From Verrucomicrobiaceae bacterium (GTDB lineage: Bacteria > Verrucomicrobiota > Verrucomicrobiia > Opitutales > Intestinicryptomonadaceae): DNA of 64,000 nt. Below, piece after piece: positions 15,896 through 24,869 of the stretch. The notes under the pieces were generated by a model. That model was not told the origin of the DNA, made no database searches, and saw nothing but the letters and a program-made list of their open reading frames with translations. A program made the position numbers and the translations under genes. The DNA lies in assembly GCA_015061955.1 (NCBI GenBank), contig SUVO01000001.1, forward strand, positions 111,070 through 175,069, given 5' to 3'. Within the stretch, counting starts at the first letter, position 1. The number at the start of each line of letters is the position of its first letter.

Positions 15896-17311
15896 CTACA
15901 TGAATTTTGGCTTAGATGGCAAAAATTCTGTTCTGTAATTGTACAAACTTCTAATGTATTTATTTGCATCTTTGCAGTTAGTAAATTCCATTTTCGACGA
16001 ATTGTAATTTAACTTTTCGCCTTGGAAGTTTACCGATACCATACTCAACAAACACATTTCTGTAAATGGAGCAGCGTAGTCGAAGTTTGCCATAGGTTGT
16101 TCGCCTTTTAGACAAGCATTTACCCATTCCATATGTGGATTTCCTGGGTTTGTTGAACGCTTAATTGTCTGTTTTGGCAATGCGTTCGACTTCAACATAT
16201 CACGCATTTTTTGACGTGGATATATCATCGAGTTTTGTCCGTATTCGTTTGTCAAAACTGTTTCTTTTGTTCCAACAATGAATGTGCAGTTTGCATGATG
16301 CCATGGATTATTTGGATTTGGCACTAAGAAGCTTGGTTCAACTCTTTCAATTTCTTTTGGACGAAGACCACCATCAGACCAGTGAACATTGATTTTTCCA
16401 CCAACTCCACGTTTGTTTGCAAATACCATTTCAGTTCTTGCTTGTGCTGGCCAGTTGTAATCGTCTATTGGAGTCGATGTACTTGATATCGATTCTGGAC
16501 AACCCAATTCAAATGCCGAGTATGGAACATCGAAGAAATGACAAGCCATATCGCCTGCAGCACCTGTACCATAGTTGCGTAATCCACGCCAGTTAAATGG
16601 AACAAATTGCGATGAATAATCTTGATGAGGTGCAACACCAAGCCACATATTGTAATCTAAAGAACTTGGGATTTTTTCAGCGGCTGGACGTTTCAATCCA
16701 CCTTGTGGCCAAATTGGTCTATTGGTCCACATGTAAATGTCTTTAATTTCTCCTAAAATACCAGCTTCGTACCATTCTTTAATTACACGCCAACCTTCGT
16801 TTGTATGACCTTGATTGCCCATCTGTGTAATTACACCAGCTTCTTTTGCTAAACGCTTTAGTTCGCGGGCTTCCCAAATTGTACGAGTCAATGGTTTTTC
16901 GCAATAAACATGTTTACCTTTTGCGATTGCCCATGATGCAATAGGATAGTGCATGTGGTCGGGAGTTGCTACAACAACGGCATCGATATCTTTATCGAGA
17001 ACATCGAGCATTTTTCTATAATCTGTAAAACGTGGAATATGTGGAAATCTTTTAAAACTATATTCAGCTGGTTTATACCAATTGAATTTTATGTTTGAAG
17101 TTGGCATAACATCGCAAAAACCTACAATATTTACCTTGTCAGGATTTTTTGCAAAGCTACTTACTGCTGATTCACCACGTCCACCAACGCCAACAACTGC
17201 AACATTTAACTTGTTATTTGCTTTTTTTACTTTTTGAGTTTGACACGATGGTAAAAGCATCAATGCCCCCATAGCCGAAGTGCCTTTAATAAAGTTTCTT
17301 CTTGATAACAT
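15896..17311 (-). CDS. Tat-exported Gfo/Idh/MocA family oxidoreductase (lipoprotein-like)
   Basis: The N-terminus has a Tat motif (SRRNFIKG) and a hydrophobic stretch ending in LPSC, so the protein is probably a Tat-exported lipoprotein. The Rossmann fold begins at NVAVVGVGGRG (about residue 36), followed by VVVATPDHMH and the catalytic-region motif EKPLTRTIWEAREL. The C-terminal domain carries the active-site sheet, and RGLRNYGTGAAGDMACHFFDV is the expected substrate-side motif. At 471 residues it is longer than cytosolic family members. Export with tightly bound NAD(P) is known for glucose-fructose oxidoreductase and for periplasmic glycoside-3-dehydrogenases. It is a paralog of the genes at 19364 and 35801. 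Confidence 0.88.
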   Translation of the reverse strand: MLSRRNFIKGTSAMGALMLLPSCQTQKVKKANNKLNVAVVGVGGRGESAVSSFAKNPDKVNIVGFCDVMPTSNIKFNWYKPAEYSFKRFPHIPRFTDYRKMLDVLDKDIDAVVVATPDHMHYPIASWAIAKGKHVYCEKPLTRTIWEARELKRLAKEAGVITQMGNQGHTNEGWRVIKEWYEAGILGEIKDIYMWTNRPIWPQGGLKRPAAEKIPSSLDYNMWLGVAPHQDYSSQFVPFNWRGLRNYGTGAAGDMACHFFDVPYSAFELGCPESISSTSTPIDDYNWPAQARTEMVFANKRGVGGKINVHWSDGGLRPKEIERVEPSFLVPNPNNPWHHANCTFIVGTKETVLTNEYGQNSMIYPRQKMRDMLKSNALPKQTIKRSTNPGNPHMEWVNACLKGEQPMANFDYAAPFTEMCLLSMVSVNFQGEKLNYNSSKMEFTNCKDANKYIRSLYNYRTEFLPSKPKFM

Positions 17312-17481
17312 ATTCTGTACTTTATTTTTTTGTTTTTTGTTAAAAAATTAATAATATCAGTTTCGTTTTATTTGCATCGGTTGTCAATTATAATTTTTTT
17401 AATTAAATTTTATATTTATGAATGTTGTTGATAAGTAGAAAATTAGTGTGAACGTTTAACTATAACAGAAAAATATTTTAA

Positions 17482-17529
17482 TTTTTTTTAAAAAAAAAGC
17501 TTGCATTTGAAAATAAATAGTATTCTATA
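17482..17529 (+). promoter_or_regulatory. putative tRNA-Thr promoter with T8A9 upstream element
   Basis: T8 (17482-17489), A9 (17490-17498) and GC lead into TTGCAT (17501-17506). TCTATA at 17524-17529 follows at a 17-base spacing. The T/A block plus GCTTGCATT is nearly identical to that upstream of rpsR at 8421-8445. Confidence 0.6.
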
Positions 17530-17545
17530 TGGGAGAATAATCAGC

Positions 17546-17621
<76 letters not shown>

Positions 17622-17623
17622 CT

Positions 17624-17660
17624 TTAAAAAGGGTCGTATTTTATGCGACTCTTTTTTTGT
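17624..17660 (+). terminator. intrinsic terminator of tRNA-Thr
   Basis: The stem AAGGGTCG/CGACTCTT (17629-17636 and 17646-17653, one G-U pair) is followed by a long T-run. Confidence 0.85.
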
Positions 17661-17908
17661 TCGTATTTTGTTTGAGTTTTTTTAATTGAATATCAATTCA
17701 ATCTGACTCCACTCTAAAACGGCAATTTCTTCTGTGAAGTCGTTTCTTTATGGATTTACAAGTTGTGAAAATGATTTGTGCCGTCTGGTTTATGAATTAT
17801 GTATATTTAAGTTTTTGCTTTACACTCATAATATATTTAGGATACAAATGTATGTACGGTTGGTTATATTACATAACGTAAATAAAATTCTAAATAAAAT
17901 TATCATAT
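17661..17908. other. A+T-rich intergenic spacer with a degenerate copy of the tRNA 3' end
   Basis: CTGACTCCACTCTAAAA (17703-17719) matches CTGGCTCCACTTTAAAA at the end of tRNA-Thr (17613-17629) at 15 of 17 positions. It is followed by another hairpin, AAACGGC/GTCGTTT (about 17715-17745), in the same place as the terminator of the intact tRNA. This could be the decayed tail of a duplicated tRNA gene or an old attachment-site scar. Nothing else is recognisable here; the short open frame that covers it has no coding character. Confidence 0.5.
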
Positions 17909-19267
17909 ATGAGAAAAGCTATTATCTTGTTAATGACACTATCTATATCTTTGGCTTGTGCTAATTCTTTCGAATTATATAAGCCAGATAAGAAGGAAAA
18001 TATGGTTGCTACCGTAAAGAATACGGGTGAAAAAATTCTTGTAAATTACGACGAAGCAAAAGCCAATATTTACAAAAAATTAGATATTCTCGATAAAATT
18101 GGCGAATCTGGTCGTGTAGAAAATGCAACGCAATGGCTCGAACAAGAACGCCCGAAGGTTATTAAATTCTTAGAAGAAGAATATTATGGTAAACTTCCTC
18201 CACGCCCACAAAAGATAGAGTTTAAACTTGTAGAAGCTTCCGACAATGCCCTTGATGGAACAGCGAAGCGTCGTCAATATAAAATCATTTCTACTGATGT
18301 AAATGGAACGCATATTTTCAACGTATTGCTGTATTATCCTAAAAATGCTTCTAAAGATAATCCAGTACCAGCGTTTGTGTATCCAAACTACTATGGAAAC
18401 CACACAACATCAATTGAAAAAGACATACTTTTTCCCGAAGCAGATGCATGGATACGAAATAATAAAATTTGTAAAGTTTCCGATAACAAAGCTCATGAAT
18501 ATCAACGTGGTACGCATATCGACCGACATCCTGTAAAAGAAATAGTAGCCCGAGGTTATGCAGTTGCTACATTCTGTTATTGCGAGTTGTATCCTGATAC
18601 AGAAACTTATTTCATGCCTGAAAAATCGATATACAGAATTTTCGATAGAAACGCTTTAGATACTCATTTACGTTCAATTCCAGCTTGGGCTTGGGGAGAT
18701 TGTAGAACGTTAGATTTGCTTGAAAGCTTGCCGTTTATAAATAGATATCGAATTGGTGTTGTTGGACATTCGCGTATAGGTAAAACTGCTATGCTTGCAG
18801 GTGTATACGATAAACGATTTGCTTTGGCTGTGTCGAATAGCTCTTGTGCTGGTGGTGCGGCAATGAATCGCAGAAATTATGGTGAGACAATGCAATTTGC
18901 GTCGAAGCATTTTGTCTGTTGGTATCAGCCAAAAATGCAACAATATGGTGATAATATTGAAACAATGCCAATTGATGCTCAACATTTCCTTGCAGCTATG
19001 GCTCCACGCATGATATTGGTGTTGTCGGGTACTAAAGATTTTTGGGCAGACCCTAAGGGCGAATTTTGGTCTCTTATGGAAGCTGGAAAAATCTATAAGC
19101 TTTTCGGTGCAAAAAAAATTCCAACATTTGATGATTTGCGTGTGAACAAATTGTTCGTAGGCGATGGCTTTGGATACGTTTTATGCGATGGTAAACATAA
19201 AATAGATATTCATAACTGGAATTATATAATGGATTTTACTGATGCTCATGGCTGGACAAAAAAGTAA
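17909..19267 (+). CDS. exported CE15-like glucuronoyl esterase
   Basis: A signal peptide (MRKAIILLMTLSISLACAN) precedes an alpha/beta-hydrolase. GHSRIGKTA at about residue 288 is the nucleophile elbow of carbohydrate esterase family 15, whose usual form is GCSRxGK, with Ser as nucleophile. The flanking WAWGDCRTLDLLESLP, SSCAGGAAMNRR and the His of a late HNW/DAHGW segment fit the family. CE15 enzymes cleave ester bonds between 4-O-methyl-glucuronoyl groups of xylan and lignin alcohols, or related uronate esters. The Cys at about 17 gives only a borderline lipobox. The gene sits next to exported sugar oxidoreductases, which suggests hemicellulose side-chain processing. Confidence 0.8.
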   Translation: MRKAIILLMTLSISLACANSFELYKPDKKENMVATVKNTGEKILVNYDEAKANIYKKLDILDKIGESGRVENATQWLEQERPKVIKFLEEEYYGKLPPRPQKIEFKLVEASDNALDGTAKRRQYKIISTDVNGTHIFNVLLYYPKNASKDNPVPAFVYPNYYGNHTTSIEKDILFPEADAWIRNNKICKVSDNKAHEYQRGTHIDRHPVKEIVARGYAVATFCYCELYPDTETYFMPEKSIYRIFDRNALDTHLRSIPAWAWGDCRTLDLLESLPFINRYRIGVVGHSRIGKTAMLAGVYDKRFALAVSNSSCAGGAAMNRRNYGETMQFASKHFVCWYQPKMQQYGDNIETMPIDAQHFLAAMAPRMILVLSGTKDFWADPKGEFWSLMEAGKIYKLFGAKKIPTFDDLRVNKLFVGDGFGYVLCDGKHKIDIHNWNYIMDFTDAHGWTKK

Positions 19268-19283
19268 TTTTAGCTTTTTAAGA

Positions 19284-19311
19284 TTGACAAAAACAAGCGT
19301 AAATGTAGGAT
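19284..19311 (+). promoter_or_regulatory. promoter of the second Tat-exported Gfo/Idh/MocA gene
   Basis: A consensus TTGACA at 19284-19289 is followed by a 16-base spacer and TAGGAT at 19306-19311. The leader to ATG 19364 would be about 46 bases, so this gene can be transcribed apart from the CE15 gene. Confidence 0.6.
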
Positions 19312-19363
19312 TTTTAACGATTTTAAACCTTACTAACTTAAATCGGAAAATAAATATAAAAAA

Positions 19364-20800
19364 ATGAACAGAAGAAAATTCATAAAAACGGCTTCAACAG
19401 CCGCAGCGGCAGGCTTTGTTTTGCCACGTTTCTCAATAGCTCAGTCGAGAAAATCAGCTAACGAAAAGCTCAATGTAGCATTCGTTGGTGTTGGTGGTAT
19501 CGGTGCTATGGCTCTCAATGGTATGAAGTCGGAAAACATTGTTGCTCTCTGCGACTTGGATATGAAATATTCGGCAAGAAATATCAAACGTCATTGCCCA
19601 AATCATAAAGCTCAAATTTTTACAGATTATCGTGAAATGCTTGATAAGTGCAAAGATATCGATGCCGTTTGCGTATCGACACCAGACCATTCGCACTTCA
19701 AGATTACAATTGATGCAATGTCGGCAGGTAAACACGTTGCAGTTCAGAAGCCATTGGTACATAATATTTGGCAGTGTCGCGAGCTTAAGAAAGCTGCAAA
19801 ATATCACAGCAAGCTCAAAACTCAGATGATGAATCAAGGTCATGCTACCGAGCAAATCAGAATGCTCAGAGAATGGTATGAAAGTGGTGTAACAGGTGGC
19901 GTAAACGAAGTTCACGTTCTTTGTGGTGGTCCATCGTGGTGGCAAGGCAAGGGAACTCCATACTTTGTAAAACCAAAGGTATGGCCTTTGACAAAAGATA
20001 CTCCACCAGCTGACTTCAATTTTGACCTTTGGTTAAATCAGGCACAAGAAGTGCCATTCCACAGAAATTATCACCCATTGGCATGGCGTGGTTTCTGGGA
20101 TTTTGGTACTGGTATGCTCGGCGACTGGTTCTGCCATACAGGTGATGCTCCAGTTTGGATTTTAGACTTGAAAGCACCAAGCAAGGTTGAACTTATCGAT
20201 CGTAAGGGCGATTTTGATCCTAAGGTATTTATTCCAGATACATCAATCGTAAAGTGGACATTCCCAAAAACTGATAAGCGTGATGAAGTTGTAATGTATT
20301 GGTACGATGGTAATCGTCCATTGTTGGAATCGTCGCGTCCAAAGGATTGGGATATGCCAAAGCTTCCAACTAAGGGTATGCTTATGATTGGTAAAGACCA
20401 CACTATTTCAACAGGTGTACGTCCAAACTTTGAACCACGTATTTGCGATAAAAAGTTCTTCCGTGAATTCTTTGTAAATTATAAGAAGAACAATAAAAAT
20501 CCAATTCCACGTGTTCGTGAACATAGCATTTTCTGCGAATGGATTGATGCAATTAAGGGTAATGGTCCAGATTGTCAGGGTAGCTTTGACTACGCTTCAC
20601 AACTTACTGAAGTTGCATTGTTGGGTTGCTTGGTACAGCGTTTTGGTGGTTCAATTGAATGGGACGATGCTAAAATGTCGTGTAAGGGTCGTCCAGAACT
20701 CGACGCGTTCATTAAAGAACCAGAACGTAAAGGTTGGGAAAGCTTGGCTCAACGTCCTTGGGACGAACAGAAACCTTGGTGGAAATTCTGGGGTAAATAA
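19364..20800 (+). CDS. Tat-exported Gfo/Idh/MocA family oxidoreductase
   Basis: The Tat signal MNRRKFIKTASTAAAAGFVLP ends near SIAQ, and there is no lipobox Cys. The nucleotide-binding domain starts at NVAFVGVGGIGAMA (about residue 38), followed by VCVSTPDHSHF and VQKPLVHNIWQCREL. The C-terminal domain has RGFWDFGTGMLGDWFCHTGD, equivalent to the motif in the paralog at 15896. It is 478 residues long and has a Trp-rich basic C-terminus (PWWKFWGK). It probably oxidises a sugar or glycoside in the periplasm using a bound nicotinamide cofactor. Its own promoter and a hairpin terminator make it a single-gene unit. Confidence 0.88.
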   Translation: MNRRKFIKTASTAAAAGFVLPRFSIAQSRKSANEKLNVAFVGVGGIGAMALNGMKSENIVALCDLDMKYSARNIKRHCPNHKAQIFTDYREMLDKCKDIDAVCVSTPDHSHFKITIDAMSAGKHVAVQKPLVHNIWQCRELKKAAKYHSKLKTQMMNQGHATEQIRMLREWYESGVTGGVNEVHVLCGGPSWWQGKGTPYFVKPKVWPLTKDTPPADFNFDLWLNQAQEVPFHRNYHPLAWRGFWDFGTGMLGDWFCHTGDAPVWILDLKAPSKVELIDRKGDFDPKVFIPDTSIVKWTFPKTDKRDEVVMYWYDGNRPLLESSRPKDWDMPKLPTKGMLMIGKDHTISTGVRPNFEPRICDKKFFREFFVNYKKNNKNPIPRVREHSIFCEWIDAIKGNGPDCQGSFDYASQLTEVALLGCLVQRFGGSIEWDDAKMSCKGRPELDAFIKEPERKGWESLAQRPWDEQKPWWKFWGK

Positions 20801-20813
20801 TAATTGTATAACT

Positions 20814-20848
20814 TTAAAAAGTGCCATATTTCTGTGGCACTTTTTTTG
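20814..20848 (+). terminator. intrinsic terminator after the Gfo/Idh/MocA gene
   Basis: The stem GTGCCA/TGGCAC (20821-20826 and 20835-20840) is flanked by A5 and T7. Confidence 0.88.
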
Positions 20849-20891
20849 TGAAAAATTCGTAAAAAAAGGGGCATAGATTGCATAAAAAGAA

Positions 20892-20925
20892 TTGACTTTA
20901 TTGTTGGTTTTTTCGAGTATATAAT
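20892..20925 (+). promoter_or_regulatory. possible pta promoter
   Basis: A perfect TATAAT lies at 20920-20925 and TTGACT at 20892-20897. The spacing (22, or 20 to the overlapping TATATA) is longer than ideal, so the -35 assignment is uncertain. Confidence 0.35.
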
Positions 20926-20953
20926 TGTTAAATAAAACGTAAGAAATTTCATT

Positions 20954-21994
20954 ATGGCTCTCGTAAAAAAACTTTCAGCTCGTCTTCAAAATCACCCTAA
21001 AAGAATAGTTTATCCAGATGGTGAAGATTTGCGTGTAATAAAGGCTGCACGCCAATTTGCAACACGAAAATTAGGTGTTCCTATTTTACTTGGAAATAAA
21101 GAAAAAATACTTGCACTGGCTTCGGCAAATCAAATAAGAACAGATGGTTTTAAGATTATAAATCCACCATTGGCTGATGATTTTAAATCGTTGACAAAAT
21201 TGATGGGTGGTTTGCCTACGTTTAAAGAATTTGATGTCGAGGCTATTGAAAATATGGTTGCTCAGCCTTTGTATTTTGCTCTTTTGATGTTGGCAACTGG
21301 CAGATGCGATGCTATGGTAACAGGGGCAACTAGTGCAACTACTAGTTCGCTTCGCCCAATATTTCAAATTATATCGAAGCAAAAGGGTATTTCAACTGTC
21401 AGCTCTATGATGGTTGTTTCAACTGGTTTTGAAAATTTAGGTATAAATGGTGACTTGTTTTTGTCGGATTGTGGAGTGGTTTCTGAACCAAACGAAAAAG
21501 AACTTTGCGATATTGCAGTTACAACAGCAATGTTGGTAAATCAATTTACGTTGCAAACACCTAAAATTGCAATGCTTTCGTATGTTTCAAAGTCGCCAAA
21601 TCCCAAGAGTGCAAGCGTGTTGAAAATGCGTGCTGCAACTGCGTTGGTTCATGAAAAAATAGTGTCGGAAAATTTGAAATTTGAAGTCGATGGTGAATTG
21701 CAAGTTGATACAGCACTTCGCCCAGAAGTTGCATTGCAAAAGGGTATTTCAAGCTCGGTTGCAGGTAGAGCTAATGTTTTGATATTTCCTGATTTGAATG
21801 CAGGTAATATAACATCGAAAATGTTGCAAATTACATCGGCAGATGTTCGTTGCTATGGTTATATTTTGACAGGGCTTACAAAACCAGTTGGTGAAATATC
21901 TCGAGGTGCAACAGAAAGCGATATTTTTGGTACCAGCGTAATAGTTGCAGCTCAAGCAGTCGATAGACGTTTCTTGTCGCTAGAAGAGCAATAA
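20954..21994 (+). CDS. pta: phosphate acetyltransferase
   Basis: This enzyme interconverts acetyl-CoA and acetyl phosphate in the cytosol, for acetate formation or uptake. The 346-residue product is the single-domain form of the PTA/PTB family: RIVYPDGEDLRVIKAA at the N-terminus, DAMVTGATSATTSSLRPIFQII, FLSDCGVVSEPNEKELCDIA, MLSYVSKSPNPKSASVLKM and, near the end, NVLIFPDLNAGNITSKMLQ with GPxxxG-like Gly residues replaced by LTKPVGEISRGA. It lacks the long regulatory N-terminal domain of the enterobacterial enzyme. No ackA is present in the window. The ABC-F gene starts 34 bases later. Confidence 0.9.
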   Translation: MALVKKLSARLQNHPKRIVYPDGEDLRVIKAARQFATRKLGVPILLGNKEKILALASANQIRTDGFKIINPPLADDFKSLTKLMGGLPTFKEFDVEAIENMVAQPLYFALLMLATGRCDAMVTGATSATTSSLRPIFQIISKQKGISTVSSMMVVSTGFENLGINGDLFLSDCGVVSEPNEKELCDIAVTTAMLVNQFTLQTPKIAMLSYVSKSPNPKSASVLKMRAATALVHEKIVSENLKFEVDGELQVDTALRPEVALQKGISSSVAGRANVLIFPDLNAGNITSKMLQITSADVRCYGYILTGLTKPVGEISRGATESDIFGTSVIVAAQAVDRRFLSLEEQ

Positions 21995-22028
21995 TAATTG
22001 CTCTTAAGAGAGTGTGTCGTAGCGAGAA

Positions 22029-23939
22029 ATGATTGAAATAAAAAATATATCGCTTGCTTTCGGAGCTAGAAAAATATTCGATTGTGCAAGTGCAGTTATA
22101 AATAAGCACGATAAGATCGGGCTTGTAGGCTCGAATGGTGCAGGTAAGTCAACTTTGTTGAAAATACTTGCAGGTATCGAGTCGGCAGATTCAGGCGAAA
22201 TTGCTAAACCTCGTTATGCAACTGTTGGATATCTTCCACAAGAAGCGTTGGTTTCGGGTAGTAGGCCTCTATATGAAGAAGCTGAATCTGCTTTTGAAGA
22301 TGTAATAACAGCACGTCAAGAGTTAGAAGCTGTAAATGAGGTTTTGGCAACATCCGAAACAAACTCGCAAGAATATGTAGATGCACTCGAAGTAATGGGC
22401 GAACTTCAGCATAGGCTTGAAGATTTACAAGAAAGTAAATTGCGTTCTCGTGTAGAGACTGTGTTGCAAGGGTTGGGATTTAAAATGAGTGATATGGCTC
22501 GCCCGTGTTCTGAATTTTCAGGTGGTTGGCAAATGCGTATAGCCTTGGCAAAAATTTTGTTGCGTTCGCCATCGCTTATTATGCTCGACGAACCGACAAA
22601 TCACTTGGATATTGAGTCGGTTGCGTGGCTTGAAAGTTATCTGCAAAATTATTCTGGTGCGGTAATAATAGTCAGCCACGATAAAACTTTTTTAGATACT
22701 TTAACATTGCGTACATTTCATGTGTCAAAAGGGCGTTTAGATGTGTATGCAGGTAATTTTGAATTTTATTTAAACGAAAGTGCAAAGCGTTTAGAAGTTT
22801 TGCAAAAAGCTGCTGCTAATCAACAGCGCGCAATCGCAAAAATTGAACGTTTTATTGAACGTTTTCGCAGTAAAAATACCAAAGCTGCTCAGGTGCAAAG
22901 CCGAATAAAAGCCTTAGATAAAATAGAACGTATTGAAGTTGAAGACGATTATGATGGCGAAATAAATTTTACCTTCCCCGAAGCAAAACGTTGTGGACAA
23001 GTTGTGTTAGATATTCGGAATGTATCGAAGTCGTTTGAAACAAATAAGGTATTAGATAATATATCGTTTAAGATTGAACGTGGCGAGCGTGTAGCTTTGG
23101 TTGGTGTAAATGGTGCAGGTAAATCGACATTGGCAAAAATTATTTCGGGCGAGTTGTCTGCCGATAGTGGAGAAACGGCGTTGGGTACAAACGTTGAAAT
23201 GTCGTTTTTTGCACAGCATCAGTCTGATAGATTAAACAAAAATAACGATGTCTTAACAGAAGCATCTGCTGATATTTCTTTTGAACGCAAAACAAAAGTG
23301 CGTGGATTGTTGGGGTCGTTTTTGTTTTCGGGCGATGATGTTTTTAAAAGCGTTGGTGTGTTATCTGGTGGCGAGAAAAACAGATTGGCGTTGGCAAAGA
23401 TGTTGTTGAAAGATTTTAATTTTCTACTACTCGACGAACCTACAAATCACTTAGATATAAATTCAAAAAAAGTTCTGCAAAATGCTCTTGCAAGTTTTGG
23501 TGGAACGTATCTGATTGTCAGCCATGACCGAGATTTTCTCGACCCAATTGTCGATAGGGTAATCGAGCTTAGTCAGAATGGTGTGCGTTTCTTTGAAGGT
23601 AATTTGAGCGATTATGTAGAGCGTATAAAAGCTGAGGGCAAAATAGTTTGTGCGTCGAAGCCACAAGCTAAAGTTTCTGATTATAAACTTAGAAAAAAAC
23701 AACAGGCAATGGAGCGTCAGGAACTTTCTCGAAAGAAGAAAGCCGTTGCGATGGTCGAAGAAAAAATTCTTGTTGCCGAAGAAGAATTAGCAAAAATAGA
23801 AGCCGAAATGGCATCGCCCGATTTTTTTAAAAAGGGTACACAGTGTGCATCTACAACCGAAAATTATAACTCTTTAAAAGCCGAGCTACAACAACTCTAT
23901 TCGCAGTGGGAGCAGTTGAGTTCCGAATTAGAACAATAA
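22029..23939 (+). CDS. ABC-F family ribosome-associated ATPase
   Basis: There are two ABC domains and no transmembrane segment. Walker A motifs are GSNGAGKST (about residue 37) and GVNGAGKST (about 360). Signatures are SGGWQMRIALAK and SGGEKNRLALAK, and the Walker B/D-loops are MLDEPTNHLD and LLDEPTNHLD. A linker of about 80 residues between the domains is rich in charged residues (the P-site tRNA interaction motif region). A long charged C-terminal coiled coil (about residues 540-636) resembles that of Uup/YdiF-type members. ABC-F proteins act in the ribosomal E site to relieve stalling. The subgroup cannot be settled by eye, and antibiotic-resistance function is not implied. Confidence 0.93.
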   Translation: MIEIKNISLAFGARKIFDCASAVINKHDKIGLVGSNGAGKSTLLKILAGIESADSGEIAKPRYATVGYLPQEALVSGSRPLYEEAESAFEDVITARQELEAVNEVLATSETNSQEYVDALEVMGELQHRLEDLQESKLRSRVETVLQGLGFKMSDMARPCSEFSGGWQMRIALAKILLRSPSLIMLDEPTNHLDIESVAWLESYLQNYSGAVIIVSHDKTFLDTLTLRTFHVSKGRLDVYAGNFEFYLNESAKRLEVLQKAAANQQRAIAKIERFIERFRSKNTKAAQVQSRIKALDKIERIEVEDDYDGEINFTFPEAKRCGQVVLDIRNVSKSFETNKVLDNISFKIERGERVALVGVNGAGKSTLAKIISGELSADSGETALGTNVEMSFFAQHQSDRLNKNNDVLTEASADISFERKTKVRGLLGSFLFSGDDVFKSVGVLSGGEKNRLALAKMLLKDFNFLLLDEPTNHLDINSKKVLQNALASFGGTYLIVSHDRDFLDPIVDRVIELSQNGVRFFEGNLSDYVERIKAEGKIVCASKPQAKVSDYKLRKKQQAMERQELSRKKKAVAMVEEKILVAEEELAKIEAEMASPDFFKKGTQCASTTENYNSLKAELQQLYSQWEQLSSELEQ

Positions 23940-23950
23940 TAAATTAAATT

Positions 23951-24853
23951 ATGAAATATATGAAAACAAAAATACTAAGTTTATTGTATATTGCGATGTC
24001 ATTTACGTTGTTTGGTTGTCAAACAGAGAACTTAGCAAAAATAAAAGTTGCAAGTTTTAATATTCAGTTGGCTCCAACTCCAGAAAAAAATCATTGGCAA
24101 AATTCACGAAAAGAAGCGTCAAAAGGTTTGATAGCCTATCATGGTTTTGAAATTTTTGGTTGTCAGGAAACATATTTGCATCAGATAAAAGATGTTATTC
24201 CAGAGGGATATTCATTTATTGGTGTAGCACGCGATGATGGAGCAGAAAAAGGCGAGTATTGTCCAATTCTTTTCGATACATCAAAATTTGAAGTTCTAAA
24301 ATCCGACACATTTTGGATTTCAGAAACACCTGAAAAAGTCTCAAGAGGTTGGGGTGCAAAATGTCGAAGAATTTGTACATGGGGCGAATTTAAACATAAG
24401 CCAACAAATAAAATTTTTTATTTTTTTAATACTCATTTAGACCATAAATCGTCTAAAGCAAAACAAGAGGGTATAAAGTTGCTATATAAGAAAATTAATG
24501 AAATTGCGGGCAATAATACATTCTTCCTTACGGGTGATTTTAATGTTTATGCTGAGCATGATTATTTTAAGCCGATGTTTAGTGATAATAGATTTAAGCA
24601 TTCTCGCGATATTTGTCAAACAAAGCCTTATGGACCAAGTGGTTCGTATCATGCGTATAAGGGAATTGTTAATCCTAAACACCGTTTAGCTGATTTGATA
24701 ATAGTTTCTTCAAACGTAAAAGTAAAAACTTTTGCAGTACTTACAGATAGAATTGCAAAGTTTGCGTACGATGATAAGCTCTCAAAAAATAATCAAAAAG
24801 ATTTCGATTATGTTTCAGACCATTTCCCAGTAACTGCCGATGTTGAATTTTAA
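23951..24853 (+). CDS. exported lipoprotein of the endonuclease/exonuclease/phosphatase family (copy 1)
   Basis: The signal sequence ends in FGCQ, a plausible lipobox. The EEP fold motifs follow in order: VASFNIQL, a catalytic Glu in FGCQETYLHQI, FNTHLDHKS, LTGDFNVY, and SDHFPVTADVEF at the C-terminus. Members of this Mg-dependent superfamily hydrolyse phosphodiesters or phosphomonoesters in DNA, inositol phosphates or sphingomyelin. The exported, family-only match here does not fix the substrate. It is followed after 16 bases by a paralog that is alignable along its whole length, so the pair is a tandem duplication. The start could be ATG 23951 or ATG 23960. Confidence 0.85.
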   Translation: MKYMKTKILSLLYIAMSFTLFGCQTENLAKIKVASFNIQLAPTPEKNHWQNSRKEASKGLIAYHGFEIFGCQETYLHQIKDVIPEGYSFIGVARDDGAEKGEYCPILFDTSKFEVLKSDTFWISETPEKVSRGWGAKCRRICTWGEFKHKPTNKIFYFFNTHLDHKSSKAKQEGIKLLYKKINEIAGNNTFFLTGDFNVYAEHDYFKPMFSDNRFKHSRDICQTKPYGPSGSYHAYKGIVNPKHRLADLIIVSSNVKVKTFAVLTDRIAKFAYDDKLSKNNQKDFDYVSDHFPVTADVEF

Positions 24854-24869
24854 TTGAAAGGTTAATTAT

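Noticed and set aside
22029..23939. Antibiotic-resistance ABC-F protein
   Set aside because: The sequence shows only general ABC-F features; nothing supports a resistance subtype.
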